Assembly: GCF_013009345.1 (NCBI RefSeq)
Contig: NZ_JABELE010000022.1
Location: 1 to 45,027, forward strand
Direction of reading: 5' to 3'
Length of the DNA stretch: 45,027 nt
Origin: Acinetobacter geminorum
GTDB lineage: Bacteria; Pseudomonadota; Gammaproteobacteria; Pseudomonadales; Moraxellaceae
Part shown: piece after piece, positions 33,955 through 42,738 of the stretch
Layout of the letters: each line of letters begins with the position of its first letter
How positions within the stretch are numbered: the stretch's first letter is position 1
Translations under genes and position numbers: made by a program
Notes under the pieces: generated by a model
What the model was told of the DNA's origin: nothing
Seen by the model: the letters and a program-made list of their open reading frames with translations, nothing else
The model's database searches: none

Positions 33955-34767
33955 GTGGCCAAAATTGTTGTCGTAACATCAGGCAAAGGTGGTGTAGGTA
34001 AAACTACAACGAGCGCATCTTTTGCAACAGGTTTAGCCCTTCGTGGTCATAAAACTGTTGTGATTGATTTTGATGTAGGCTTACGTAACCTTGATTTGAT
34101 TATGGGTTGTGAGCGTCGTGTTGTTTATGATTTTGTTAATGTTATTAATAACGAAGCACGTCTGCAGCAAGCCCTTATTCGCGATAAAGATATCGAAAAC
34201 CTTTATATTTTACCGGCTTCACAAACACGTGATAAAGATGCGTTGAGCGACGAAGGTGTTGCTCGTGTTATTGATGAGCTATCTCAAGAATTTGATTACA
34301 TCATTTGTGACTCACCTGCAGGGATCGAGCGTGGCGCGATTTTAGCCATGTATCATGCAGATGAAGCAATCATTGTAACAAACCCTGAAATCTCTTCAGT
34401 ACGTGACTCTGACCGTATTATTGGTATGTTAGATAGCAAAACCAAGAAAGTTGAACACAACGAAGGGCGTATACGTAAACATTTATGTATTACACGTTTT
34501 AACCCGGAACGTGCTGACCGTCAGGAAATGCTGACAATTGATGATATTTCTAAAGATATTTTACGCGTACCGACATTAGGTGTTATTCCAGAATGTCCAA
34601 GTGTATTACAAGCATCAAACGAAGGTAAGCCAGTTATTCTGTATTCAGAAACTAAAGCTGGTCAGGGGTATGATGATTTGGTTGCACGCTTCCTTGGCGA
34701 AGACCGTCCTTATCGACACATCACAGCTCAACCTAAAGGCTGGTTAGCACGACTATTTGGAGCGTAG
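33955..34767 (+). CDS. minD: Septum site-determining ATPase MinD
   Basis: Membrane-cycling ATPase of 270 aa that recruits MinC and is released by MinE. The start is the GTG at 33955, with AGGAG 8 bases upstream (33942-33946); it gives MAKIVVVTSGKGGVGKT, the family N-terminus and the same length as E. coli MinD. The in-frame ATG at 33931 adds eight non-homologous residues. The deviant Walker A is GKGGVGKT (10-17), followed by VVIDFDVGLRNLD and YIICDSPAGIERGA. The C-terminal amphipathic membrane helix is GWLARLFGA. Confidence 0.97.
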   Translation: MAKIVVVTSGKGGVGKTTTSASFATGLALRGHKTVVIDFDVGLRNLDLIMGCERRVVYDFVNVINNEARLQQALIRDKDIENLYILPASQTRDKDALSDEGVARVIDELSQEFDYIICDSPAGIERGAILAMYHADEAIIVTNPEISSVRDSDRIIGMLDSKTKKVEHNEGRIRKHLCITRFNPERADRQEMLTIDDISKDILRVPTLGVIPECPSVLQASNEGKPVILYSETKAGQGYDDLVARFLGEDRPYRHITAQPKGWLARLFGA

Positions 34768-34769
34768 AT

Positions 34770-35042
34770 ATGGCAGGATTCTGGAGTAAATTATTTAGCA
34801 GCGAAGAAAAACCATCAAGTGCTCAAACTGCCAAAGATCGTTTGAAAGTTATTGTTGCTTCTGAACAAGGTTTAGGCCGCCGTTTAAGCCAAGACAAAAT
34901 TGATCAGATGAAAAAAGAAATCATGCAAGTGGTTAGTCGTTATGTTAGCGGTGTAGGTGAACAGCATATCCAAATGCAAGTTCGCTCTGAAGCTAATATC
35001 GAAATGTTAGAAATGAATATCAATTTACCTGAAGAACGATAA
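34770..35042 (+). CDS. minE: Cell division topological specificity factor MinE
   Basis: MinE stimulates MinD ATPase and sets the pole-to-pole oscillation; 90 aa. The N-terminal membrane/MinD-binding part (MAGFWSKLFSSEEKPSSAQTAKDRLKVIVASEQ) is followed by the dimer domain (KKEIMQVVSRYVSG and IQMQVRSEANIEMLEMNINLP). The start codon follows the minD stop by 2 bases. Confidence 0.96.
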   Translation: MAGFWSKLFSSEEKPSSAQTAKDRLKVIVASEQGLGRRLSQDKIDQMKKEIMQVVSRYVSGVGEQHIQMQVRSEANIEMLEMNINLPEER

Positions 35043-35076
35043 TTCTATTTCTGACTATTCAATAAATCAGAATCAA

Positions 35077-35108
35077 GGCAAAATAACGCAAGTTATTTTG
35101 CCTTTTTT
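35077..35108 (+). terminator. Terminator of minCDE
   Basis: GGCAAAATAAC pairs perfectly with GTTATTTTGCC around the GNRA-type loop GCAA, followed by TTTTTT. Confidence 0.9.
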
Positions 35109-35125
35109 AAAATGAGGAGATTGTC

Positions 35126-35413
35126 ATGGCATTATCACAGCCAGCAACTTTCAATGAAGAATGGTCCGATGAGCGTGTTTTTGCCTACCTCAACCAACTT
35201 CCTCCAAGTGGCGTGAATGCAGATTTTCATGTGCTCTACCATGCATTCAAACATATGCGCCCAACAGACTATGAGCGTCTTTTAACGCAATTTATTGCGG
35301 ATGGACGCGATATTAATGCCAAAGACCCTGAAGGCCAACGCATTCATGACGTGATTGCTAAGTTTCCGCGTCAATCGGCACCATTTTTAGAAGTTCTAGC
35401 AAAGTTTGCTTAA
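35126..35413 (+). CDS. Small conserved protein, PA4642-like
   Basis: Cytoplasmic protein of 95 aa with no membrane segment or metal motif. The stretch FNEEWSDERVFAYLNQLPPSGVNADFHVLYHAFKHMRPTDYERLLTQF followed by INAKDPEGQRIHDVIAKFP resembles, by recall, the PA4642 family of pseudomonads; the role is unknown. GAGGAG lies upstream of the ATG (35112-35117). It sits between the minCDE terminator and its own terminator. Confidence 0.8.
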   Translation: MALSQPATFNEEWSDERVFAYLNQLPPSGVNADFHVLYHAFKHMRPTDYERLLTQFIADGRDINAKDPEGQRIHDVIAKFPRQSAPFLEVLAKFA

Positions 35414-35417
35414 AAAT

Positions 35418-35443
35418 AAAAAGCCTCTAAAAGAGGCTTTTTT
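35418..35443. terminator. Bidirectional terminator
   Basis: AAAAAGCCTC-TAAAA-GAGGCTTTTTT between two convergent genes. Confidence 0.88.
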
Positions 35444-35454
35444 CTTATCTAAAC

Positions 35455-36075
35455 TTATCGATTACCAATCAGGAAAATACCAAATACGGTAAAAATACCG
35501 CCAGAAATACCATCAATCCATTTTGAAAAATTACGATAAGCTGCTCTAAAACTTGGTAATGAAAAAATAAAAGTCACAAAGCAGAACCATAAAATTGTCT
35601 CGATTGTGACAATAATAAAGAGTAGCCAGTGAACTTGATCAAGTTGAGGATTAGCTAAAAATAAAGAGAAAACACTACCAAAATAAATAACAGCTTTCGG
35701 ATTTGATAGATTAGTTATTAGACCTTTTATAAAAAATAAGTAAGGTGCTTTAGGGAGCTCAACAGCAACATTGCTCTCTTGCTCATTTTTTGAAAAAGCT
35801 GAACGTAGCATCTGATAGCCCAACCAACATAGATATAAGCCACCAGCAATAAGCAACCCTTGCTTTAACCAAGCCATTTTTTCAAAGATAAGATTTAGCC
35901 CCATCAGCGCCAAGCACGCCCAAAACATAACACCCGCCGTTATACCAGCAACGACCAGCATAGCGTCTTTACGAGAACGACTAATGGCGGTTTGAGATAC
36001 AAGAAAAAAATCAGGCCCAGGAGTGATAAGTGCGCAAAAGTGAATAAAGGCTAAAGTAATCAGAGCTAATAACAT
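35455..36075 (-). CDS. LysE/RhtB-family exporter
   Basis: Inner-membrane amino-acid exporter of the LysE superfamily, 206 aa with six hydrophobic helices. The N-terminal ALITPGPDFFLVSQTAISRSRKDAMLVVAGITAG carries the PGP motif and the basic loop of the family, and LTNLSNPKAVIYFGSVF is the conserved N-P-K-A segment. Substrate cannot be assigned; amino acids or homoserine lactones are usual. CAGGAGGAAG lies directly upstream of the ATG. Confidence 0.9.
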   Translation of the reverse strand: MLLALITLAFIHFCALITPGPDFFLVSQTAISRSRKDAMLVVAGITAGVMFWACLALMGLNLIFEKMAWLKQGLLIAGGLYLCWLGYQMLRSAFSKNEQESNVAVELPKAPYLFFIKGLITNLSNPKAVIYFGSVFSLFLANPQLDQVHWLLFIIVTIETILWFCFVTFIFSLPSFRAAYRNFSKWIDGISGGIFTVFGIFLIGNR

Positions 36076-36189
36076 ATCTTCCTCCTGATTTAATTCATTG
36101 TTATTTGTTTAGGGAAAATACATTAGCATTTTTTACTAGACGATAAAATCTTTAAGTCATTTATAAACAGGTTCACTTTATTTAAGTTT

Positions 36190-36215
36190 AAAAAAAGCCT
36201 CCGAAGAGGCTTAAA
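36190..36215 (-). terminator. Terminator of ftsK
   Basis: AAGCCTC-CGAA-GAGGCTT with a T-run on the minus strand, 11 bases after the ftsK stop. Confidence 0.8.
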
Positions 36216-36225
36216 TTATATTGTC

Positions 36226-39200
36226 TTAAACTAGAATATCCCGCTTACCATTAGGGCCCATTGAGCTCACAATGCCGTTCTCTTCCATTTGATCAATAAT
36301 ACGAGCAGCACGGTTATAACCAAGGCTAAATTTACGCTGTAGCGAAGATGTAGACGCTTTTCGAGTTTCTAATACGAACGACACACATTGATCATAGAGT
36401 GCATCTCGGTCAGAACCACCCTCACCCTCTTCAAAGCCACGTGATGCAGGTTCTTCATCAAATGGAGTCAAGATTTCATCAATATAATCAGGCTCACCAC
36501 GCTCACGCCAAGCATCACAGATACGGTTTACTTCATCATCACTAATGAAAGCACCATGCACACGTTCTGGCTCAATTTTACCAGGGCCTAAGAACAGCAT
36601 ATCACCATGACCTAACAAGTCTTCTGCACCACCCGCATCCAAAATAGTACGTGAGTCAATTTTACTGTTTACACGTAATGCTACACGCGTTGGAATATTG
36701 GCTTTAATTAAACCCGTAATAACATCAACAGATGGGCGTTGAGTTGCAAGCAATAGGTGAATACCAGCAGCACGAGATTTTTGCGCCAAACGGGTAATCA
36801 TTTCTTCTGCTTTTTTACCCACTTGCATAATCATATCAGCGAACTCGTCCGCAACAATGACAATAGATGGTAATGGCGTTAAACGAGGTGCACGTTCTTG
36901 TGTCGCAGAATCACTTGGCTTCCAAGTCGGATCAATTAAGTCTTCACCATTCGCAATCGCTTCTTCAACTTTACGGTTGTAGTCACTTAATTTACGAATT
37001 TTTAGGAACGACATAAGCTTATAACGGCGTTCCATTTCATTCACACACCAGTTCAAGGCACTTACCGCATCTTTCATGTCAGTAACGACTGGAGTTAATA
37101 AATGTGGAATATCACTATAGTTCGCAAGTTCTAGCTGTTTTGGATCAATTAAAATTAAACGTAATTGATCAGGTGTGTATTTAAGCAACATCGATAAAAT
37201 CATCGAGTTGACTGCAACCGATTTACCAGAACCTGTCGTACCAGCAACTAACATATGCGGTGCTTTCGCCAAATCAGTGAGTACAGGATTACCTGAAATA
37301 TCTTTACCCATCGCCATACTAATTAATGCACTTGGGTCACGATATGTCGGTGTTTCCAATAACTCAATCAAGCGTACCATTTCACGGGCACTGTTTGGCA
37401 CTTCAATACCAATGTATGGTTTACCAGGAATGACTTCCACCACACGTACAGATGCCATCGACATTGAACGTGCCAAGTCACGTGAAATATTTGTTACCTT
37501 AGACGCTTTAACACCCGGTGCTAAATCTAACTCAAAACGAGTAACAACTGGCCCTGGTTGAGCCTCTACCACCTGAGCTTTAACATTAAATTCTTGCAGT
37601 TTAATTTCAAGTAACTCAGACAAACGAGAAAGCTGCTCTTCAGTAAAGTTGACTTTCTTATTCGGATCGACCTTATCGAGTAGTTCAAGACCAGGTAACG
37701 TTGGCAAATCCAAACGCTTTTTGGCAACTTGCATTGCACGAGACATTGGTCGACCTGATGCATCAGTTAATGGCGCATCAAAATCGAAATCATCTTCATC
37801 AAAATCAGAATTTTCCTGCGGTTTCCCAGCAGTCTCCTGCCAAGCCTCAATAAACTCTTCTTTTGAAAGTTTGTCAGCCTGAATAGTCGTTTGAATAGGA
37901 GCTTTTACAAATGCTGAAGATTGCGCATAACTACTTGCTCTTACAGGCTCTGCTGGAGCAATGTCTTCATCTATTAATAAATCATCAAAATCTTCAAAGA
38001 CTTGTTCATTTGCTAAATTTTTAGGTGACTGATTTAAATTAGAGGTAGGTGAAGATGTTTCATTCGCAATATTAACAGATTGCGAAGTTTGTTCGGTTTC
38101 TACATGGTGATCTTGAACAAACGGTGTATGCACATCTGTTGCAGTTTTACTGTTTGGAACCGCAGCAAGTAACTCATCAAAGATCTCATCATCATTCCAA
38201 TCAAGACCATGCAAGTCTTGTTTAGATGAAGGCTGATTTTGATTTACTTGAGAAATTGTTTGCTGGAATTGCTCATGAGCAGGAACTTGCTCTGTTTCTG
38301 TCGAATCATCAGCAGCTCTTAAAAGCGCATCAATTTCTTGCTTATGACTCGCATCATCGCGCTGTAAAGCACGCCATACTTCGCCAGTTGCAACTAAACG
38401 TTGGCTATCTCGTTCAAGTTTATGAGCCTGCTCAAGCGTATGCTCAAAGTTCTGAGTATTTGCAACTGGTGTATCTGCAACAGGTTCAGGTCGGCTCTGC
38501 TCTTTCGCTAGCACATCTGCAAATAAGCGCTCAGCAACCGCATCATGTCGCGTTGTGGTAGATTGCGGTTGAGTTGATTCAGATTGAACTGATGCTTCTT
38601 TCTCATCTGAAGCATTAGCATTCGTTTCTACATTGTCAGCAACTTTAACCGCGGCTGCTTTGTTGGCAGGTTGAGTTGTTAAGTCATAATCCGATTCATT
38701 CGGAGATACGTTCTTATAAAATAAATCTTGTAAATAACTTGGTGTAGCTTTGAGCGTAACCCATGTTTTACTCCATTGCACCCCAAATGCAAGAGTAAAC
38801 AACACGACCCCGAAAACCAGTAAAAATAAGGTTGCACCGTAAATTGTTAACAATTGAGATAGGCTTTGACCTAACTCATAACCAATAATTCCCCCAGCTG
38901 CATTATCTAAAGTATCTGCCGGCACATTCCAGTGTAAATATAGTAAGCTAGATACAACTAAAATTAAGAAGAATTGTGCAGCATAACGAAATGGGCGGTT
39001 TAGGAAACTACGTGGCCACCAAACCTGAATTGCTTCAATGAAAAGGAAAATTGGAATAAGCAAACTTGCCCATCCTAAAAAACCAAACAGCAAATCTGCA
39101 ATCCATGCGCCAGCAATACCACTTGCATTGGATACTTGCTGAGTATCACTGGAAATATGCATCCAGCCCGGGTCAAATGGTGTATATGTTACTGTTGCCA

Positions 39201-39279
39201 GAAACATATAAATACCAAAAGAAACCAAGAATAATGTCATCAATAAGCGCTGTGCATAAACACTTGACACCGCAGTCAT
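36226..39279 (-). CDS. ftsK: DNA translocase FtsK
   Basis: Septum-anchored DNA pump that clears chromosome termini and activates XerCD at dif; 1017 aa. Four or five membrane helices occupy about residues 10-175. A long acidic, Gln/Ser/Thr-rich linker runs to about 490. The motor follows, with Walker A GTTGSGKS (K686) and Walker B IVIVADEFADM, then the hexamer motif LATQRPSVDVITGLIKANIPTR. The gamma winged helix at the end (SSLQRKFSLGYNRAARIIDQMEENGIV) reads KOPS sites. AGGA lies 6 bases before the ATG. The linker is shorter than in E. coli (1329 aa in total), as in many relatives. Confidence 0.96.
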   Translation of the reverse strand: MTAVSSVYAQRLLMTLFLVSFGIYMFLATVTYTPFDPGWMHISSDTQQVSNASGIAGAWIADLLFGFLGWASLLIPIFLFIEAIQVWWPRSFLNRPFRYAAQFFLILVVSSLLYLHWNVPADTLDNAAGGIIGYELGQSLSQLLTIYGATLFLLVFGVVLFTLAFGVQWSKTWVTLKATPSYLQDLFYKNVSPNESDYDLTTQPANKAAAVKVADNVETNANASDEKEASVQSESTQPQSTTTRHDAVAERLFADVLAKEQSRPEPVADTPVANTQNFEHTLEQAHKLERDSQRLVATGEVWRALQRDDASHKQEIDALLRAADDSTETEQVPAHEQFQQTISQVNQNQPSSKQDLHGLDWNDDEIFDELLAAVPNSKTATDVHTPFVQDHHVETEQTSQSVNIANETSSPTSNLNQSPKNLANEQVFEDFDDLLIDEDIAPAEPVRASSYAQSSAFVKAPIQTTIQADKLSKEEFIEAWQETAGKPQENSDFDEDDFDFDAPLTDASGRPMSRAMQVAKKRLDLPTLPGLELLDKVDPNKKVNFTEEQLSRLSELLEIKLQEFNVKAQVVEAQPGPVVTRFELDLAPGVKASKVTNISRDLARSMSMASVRVVEVIPGKPYIGIEVPNSAREMVRLIELLETPTYRDPSALISMAMGKDISGNPVLTDLAKAPHMLVAGTTGSGKSVAVNSMILSMLLKYTPDQLRLILIDPKQLELANYSDIPHLLTPVVTDMKDAVSALNWCVNEMERRYKLMSFLKIRKLSDYNRKVEEAIANGEDLIDPTWKPSDSATQERAPRLTPLPSIVIVADEFADMIMQVGKKAEEMITRLAQKSRAAGIHLLLATQRPSVDVITGLIKANIPTRVALRVNSKIDSRTILDAGGAEDLLGHGDMLFLGPGKIEPERVHGAFISDDEVNRICDAWRERGEPDYIDEILTPFDEEPASRGFEEGEGGSDRDALYDQCVSFVLETRKASTSSLQRKFSLGYNRAARIIDQMEENGIVSSMGPNGKRDILV

Positions 39280-39435
39280 ATACTGTCCTGTAACCCATTT
39301 AATTATTGGTTTAGAGATGTGAAGAGCTACATTTTAGATCTTCAACGAATGAACTTTATATTATGCACCTGTTCTTACAAAAAAGGTGCATGATTCTTTA
39401 CAGTTGTTGTTAACATAAGGCACTTCTATATTGTT

Positions 39436-39464
39436 ATATAACTTAATTCGATTGACCTGATCAA
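39436..39464 (-). promoter_or_regulatory. Candidate ftsK promoter
   Basis: On the minus strand TTGATC (39464-39459), 17 bases, TTATAT (39441-39436). It implies a leader of about 150 bases. In the same gap the trxB side has a perfect TATAAT at 39508-39513 without a good -35. The rest of this 269-base gap shows no gene. Confidence 0.45.
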
Positions 39465-39548
39465 TATTATCCACATTGATTTAACGCTATTGGTCGGCAA
39501 ATTCACGTATAATTTTCAAAATTCTCGATATAAATAAGGATACCCTCA

Positions 39549-40496
39549 ATGAGTGCTCGTCATTCTCGGTTAATTATTCTCGGTTCTGGTCCTGCAGGTT
39601 ATAGTGCAGCGGTATATGCAGCACGTGCAAACCTTAAACCTACTTTAATTGCAGGTTTACAACTAGGTGGGCAGCTTACAACAACAACCGAAGTTGACAA
39701 CTGGCCGGGCGATCCTGAAGGTTTAACAGGTCCTGCATTAATGGATCGTATGCAAGCACATGCTGAACGCTTTGGTACAGAACTCGTCTATGACCATATT
39801 AACGAAGTGGACTTAAATGTACGTCCTTTCGTTCTTAAAGGTGACATGGAAGAGTACACATGTGACGCTTTAATTATTGCAACTGGTGCTACAGCTCAAT
39901 ATCTTGGCCTAGAGTCTGAACAAAACTTTATGGGTCAAGGCGTAAGCGCATGTGCAACATGTGATGGTTTCTTCTATAAAAACCAAAAAGTAATGGTTGT
40001 AGGTGGTGGTAACACTGCTGTTGAAGAAGCACTTTATTTATCAAATATTGCTTCACATGTAACTTTAGTACACCGCCGTGATACTTTACGTTCTGAAAAG
40101 ATTTTGCAAGATCATTTATTTGCCAAAGAAAAAGAAGGCAAAATCAGCATTATCTGGAATCACGAAGTTGAAGAAGTATTGGGTGACAATACTGGGGTAA
40201 CTAGTGTTCGCCTTAAATCAACTCAAGATGACTCTAAGCAAGACGTAGAGGTTCATGGTCTGTTCGTTGCGATTGGTCACAAGCCAAACACTGGAATGTT
40301 TGAAGGCCAATTAAACTTACGTGATGGCTACATCCAAGTACAAAGTGGCACATCTGGTAATGCAACAGCAACTTCTGTAGCTGGTGTTTTTGCTGCTGGG
40401 GACGTCGCAGATAGCATTTACCGCCAAGCGATTACTTCTGCCGGGTCTGGCTGTATGGCGGCTCTAGATGCTGAAAAATATCTAGATAATCTTTAA
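39549..40496 (+). CDS. trxB: Thioredoxin reductase
   Basis: NADPH-dependent FAD enzyme of 315 aa that reduces thioredoxin. The FAD motif is LGSGPAGYSAAVYAARA (11-27), the redox-active pair is C135-A-T-C138, the NADPH motif is VGGGNTAVEEALYLSNIA, and the second FAD motif is GVFAAGDVADSIYRQAITSAGSG. Length is normal. TAAGGA lies upstream of the ATG. It is transcribed alone, with a terminator. Confidence 0.97.
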   Translation: MSARHSRLIILGSGPAGYSAAVYAARANLKPTLIAGLQLGGQLTTTTEVDNWPGDPEGLTGPALMDRMQAHAERFGTELVYDHINEVDLNVRPFVLKGDMEEYTCDALIIATGATAQYLGLESEQNFMGQGVSACATCDGFFYKNQKVMVVGGGNTAVEEALYLSNIASHVTLVHRRDTLRSEKILQDHLFAKEKEGKISIIWNHEVEEVLGDNTGVTSVRLKSTQDDSKQDVEVHGLFVAIGHKPNTGMFEGQLNLRDGYIQVQSGTSGNATATSVAGVFAAGDVADSIYRQAITSAGSGCMAALDAEKYLDNL

Positions 40497-40516
40497 TTAA
40501 TAGATTTCTAGAGTTT

Positions 40517-40550
40517 TAAAACAGCCGTTCTTATAACGGCTGTTTTTTTT
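40517..40550 (+). terminator. Terminator of trxB
   Basis: AAAACAGCCGTT pairs with AACGGCTGTTTT, followed by a T-run. Confidence 0.88.
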
Positions 40551-40619
40551 AGAATAATGACTAGCTGACATATATTAATTTTTATAGCATAACCTTAAAG
40601 CTCATCTTATTTTATTTTT

Positions 40620-41351
40620 ATGAATACACTTCCACTTTCTCAATTCATTTTTCCTGACCCGATTGAAGCTGACCCAGATGGGCATGGTTTAATTTGTATT
40701 GGGGCAGACCTCTCCCCTTCTACACTATTTGAAGCTTACACCCATGGTCTTTTTCCTTGGTTTAATGAAGATGAGCCTATTTGTTGGTGGAGTCCAGAAC
40801 CCCGTTGTGTTATCTACCCTCAAAACTACAAGCCAAGCAAGTCACTCCTTAGAAACATGAAAAAACATGACTATGCAATTACGGTTAACCATGCTTTTGA
40901 ACAAGTTATTCGCTCTTGCTCTTTGCCAAGAAGTTATGCAGACGAAACATGGATTAGTGAAGATATTATTCAAGGCTACTGTGAGATGTTTAAAGCTGGT
41001 TATGGTTATAGCGTTGAAGTATGGCAACAAGAGGAGCTTGTAGGAGGTTTATATGGTGTTACGATTGGCAAAGGATGTTTTGGTGAGTCAATGTTTAGCA
41101 ATGAAACCGATGTTTCAAAAATGGCTTTTTATACATTAATGCTCATAGGACAAGAAAATCAGCTACCATGGATAGACTGTCAACTCGTAAACAGTCACTT
41201 AATTAGTCTGGGAGCCAGTACACTTTCTCGTCAAGACTACTTAAAATCGTTACAAGATGTAATTATTCACCCCTCTATCAATTGGAAAAAGTATCAAGAA
41301 CGTGTATTTTCAAGTAAAACAATAGCATTAGATGCAAAATTAATGGAATGA
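40620..41351 (+). CDS. aat: Leucyl/phenylalanyl-tRNA-protein transferase
   Basis: Adds Leu or Phe from aminoacyl-tRNA to proteins with N-terminal Lys or Arg, making them ClpS/ClpAP substrates. 243 aa; the family stretches are GLICIGADLSPSTLFEAYTHGLFPWF, PICWWSPEPRCVI, GGLYGVTIGKGCFGESMFS and DCQLVNSHLISLGA. bpt follows 18 bases later, so both N-degron transferases share an operon. The leader is AT-rich, and I see no clear Shine-Dalgarno for this ATG. Confidence 0.96.
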   Translation: MNTLPLSQFIFPDPIEADPDGHGLICIGADLSPSTLFEAYTHGLFPWFNEDEPICWWSPEPRCVIYPQNYKPSKSLLRNMKKHDYAITVNHAFEQVIRSCSLPRSYADETWISEDIIQGYCEMFKAGYGYSVEVWQQEELVGGLYGVTIGKGCFGESMFSNETDVSKMAFYTLMLIGQENQLPWIDCQLVNSHLISLGASTLSRQDYLKSLQDVIIHPSINWKKYQERVFSSKTIALDAKLME

Positions 41352-41369
41352 TAACAGGAGGGACCAATC

Positions 41370-42185
41370 ATGAAATCATATCACCCGAAGTCCCTTTTAA
41401 ATGATCTGCAGTATTATATTACTCCACCTCATGATTGCAGCTACTTAGAAAATAAATCTGCACGCATGGTGTTTTTAGATCCCATCCACCGAATTGATGT
41501 GGTCACTCTTTCAGAACTTTCTCGTTTAGGCTTTCGCCGTAGTGGTGACTTTGTTTATCGCCCTGAATGCCATTTATGCAGACAATGTTTGTCTTGTCGT
41601 GTCCCAGTGGCCGATTTCCAAATGAACAGCATGCAAAAAAAAGCATGGAAACGAAATCAAGATCTCACCATGACTGTTCTGCCTACGCGACAAGCAGCCC
41701 AAATTCATTATGATTTATACGAACGATATATTAATGAACGCCATGCTGATGGTGATATGTTTCCACCGAGCTTAGATCAGTTTGAAAAGTTTTTAGTACA
41801 TAGCTGTACAGATAGTTTTTTTCTTGAGCTTTGGAAAGACAATCGGCTCATTAGCGTTTCTACTTGTGATTTAATGGATGATGGGCTATCGGCTGTCTAT
41901 ACGTTTTTTGATCCCGATGAGCACCGCAGATCACTTGGTGTTTACTCTATTCTTAACCAAATTGAATATGTTAAATCGTTAGGTTTAGAGTATCTTTATT
42001 TAGGCTATTGGGTACCGCACTCAGCCAAAATGAACTACAAATCGCAATATACACCTTTAGAACTTCTACTCGATGGACAATGGCGCCGTTTAAATCGGTC
42101 ATTATCACCAGAGGAAATCCAACAGCTAGGTACGTCTCTTATGACCACGTTACCTTCTGAATGGAATAATTTAATCATTAAATAA
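41370..42185 (+). CDS. bpt: Aspartate/glutamate leucyltransferase (bacterial ATE1 homologue)
   Basis: Transfers Leu to proteins with N-terminal Asp or Glu, marking them for ClpS/ClpAP; 271 aa. The N-terminal ATE domain has LDPIHRIDVVTLSELSRLGFRRSGDFVYRPECHLCRQCLSCRVPV with its Cys cluster, and the C-terminal GNAT-like domain has YTFFDPDEHRRSLGVYSILNQIEY and YLYLGYWV. AGGAGG lies 10 bases before the ATG. The last 15 bases overlap the convergent rimI. Confidence 0.94.
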   Translation: MKSYHPKSLLNDLQYYITPPHDCSYLENKSARMVFLDPIHRIDVVTLSELSRLGFRRSGDFVYRPECHLCRQCLSCRVPVADFQMNSMQKKAWKRNQDLTMTVLPTRQAAQIHYDLYERYINERHADGDMFPPSLDQFEKFLVHSCTDSFFLELWKDNRLISVSTCDLMDDGLSAVYTFFDPDEHRRSLGVYSILNQIEYVKSLGLEYLYLGYWVPHSAKMNYKSQYTPLELLLDGQWRRLNRSLSPEEIQQLGTSLMTTLPSEWNNLIIK

Positions 42186-42632
42186 AGATGCGAAATCATC
42201 TGTACAGGTTTTTACCATAATGACCGCATGTTCCCGTCCACCATCTTGGGTAGGATAATAATTGCGGCGCAGGTCAATTTGGTGAAAGCCTGTTTTTTCA
42301 TATAAACCGATAGCAGCTTTATTACTTTCACGAACTTCTAAAAAGATTTGTACTGGCTGATTTTCTAATTTTTCAATTGATGCATTTAATAACTCATATC
42401 CTAAACCCTGACCTTGCATTTTAGGATCAATTGCCATGAGCAATAAATTCGCCTCATCTAAAACGGGCTGTAAAATACAAAACCCAACGACTTTATCTTG
42501 TGACTCAATCACTGTGCATTGATAAGAATTCAAAGATTCAATAAATTGCTGTCTTGACCACGGATGGGTCTGAACTGATTTTTCAATTTGAACAACAATA
42601 TCAACATCAGTATTTTGCATAATACGAATCAT
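42171..42632 (-). CDS. rimI: RimI-type N-alpha-acetyltransferase (GNAT)
   Basis: GNAT enzyme of 153 aa expected to acetylate the N-terminus of ribosomal protein S18. HPWSRQQFIESL at the start, the acetyl-CoA loop KMQGQGLGYELL and the end VRESNKAAIGLYEKTGFHQIDLRRNYYP match RimI well. The start at 42632 was taken; a TTG three codons earlier is less likely. It overlaps bpt by 15 bases at the 3' end, so neither gene has a terminator between them. Confidence 0.88.
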   Translation of the reverse strand: MIRIMQNTDVDIVVQIEKSVQTHPWSRQQFIESLNSYQCTVIESQDKVVGFCILQPVLDEANLLLMAIDPKMQGQGLGYELLNASIEKLENQPVQIFLEVRESNKAAIGLYEKTGFHQIDLRRNYYPTQDGGREHAVIMVKTCTDDFASLFND

Positions 42633-42699
42633 GAGTCTCAACGCAATGAAGATTCTAAAGTAGTGCGTATTATAAAAACTTCCTGAGAAAAAACGAGCA

Positions 42700-42730
42700 A
42701 AAAAAAGGACAATTGAATTGCCCTTTTTTA
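42700..42730 (-). terminator. Terminator of the first di-iron-like gene
   Basis: AAAAAGG-CAATT pairs with AATTG-CCTTTTT with one mismatch, T-run on the minus strand, 9 bases after the stop. Confidence 0.75.
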
Positions 42731-42738
42731 AAGTAATT

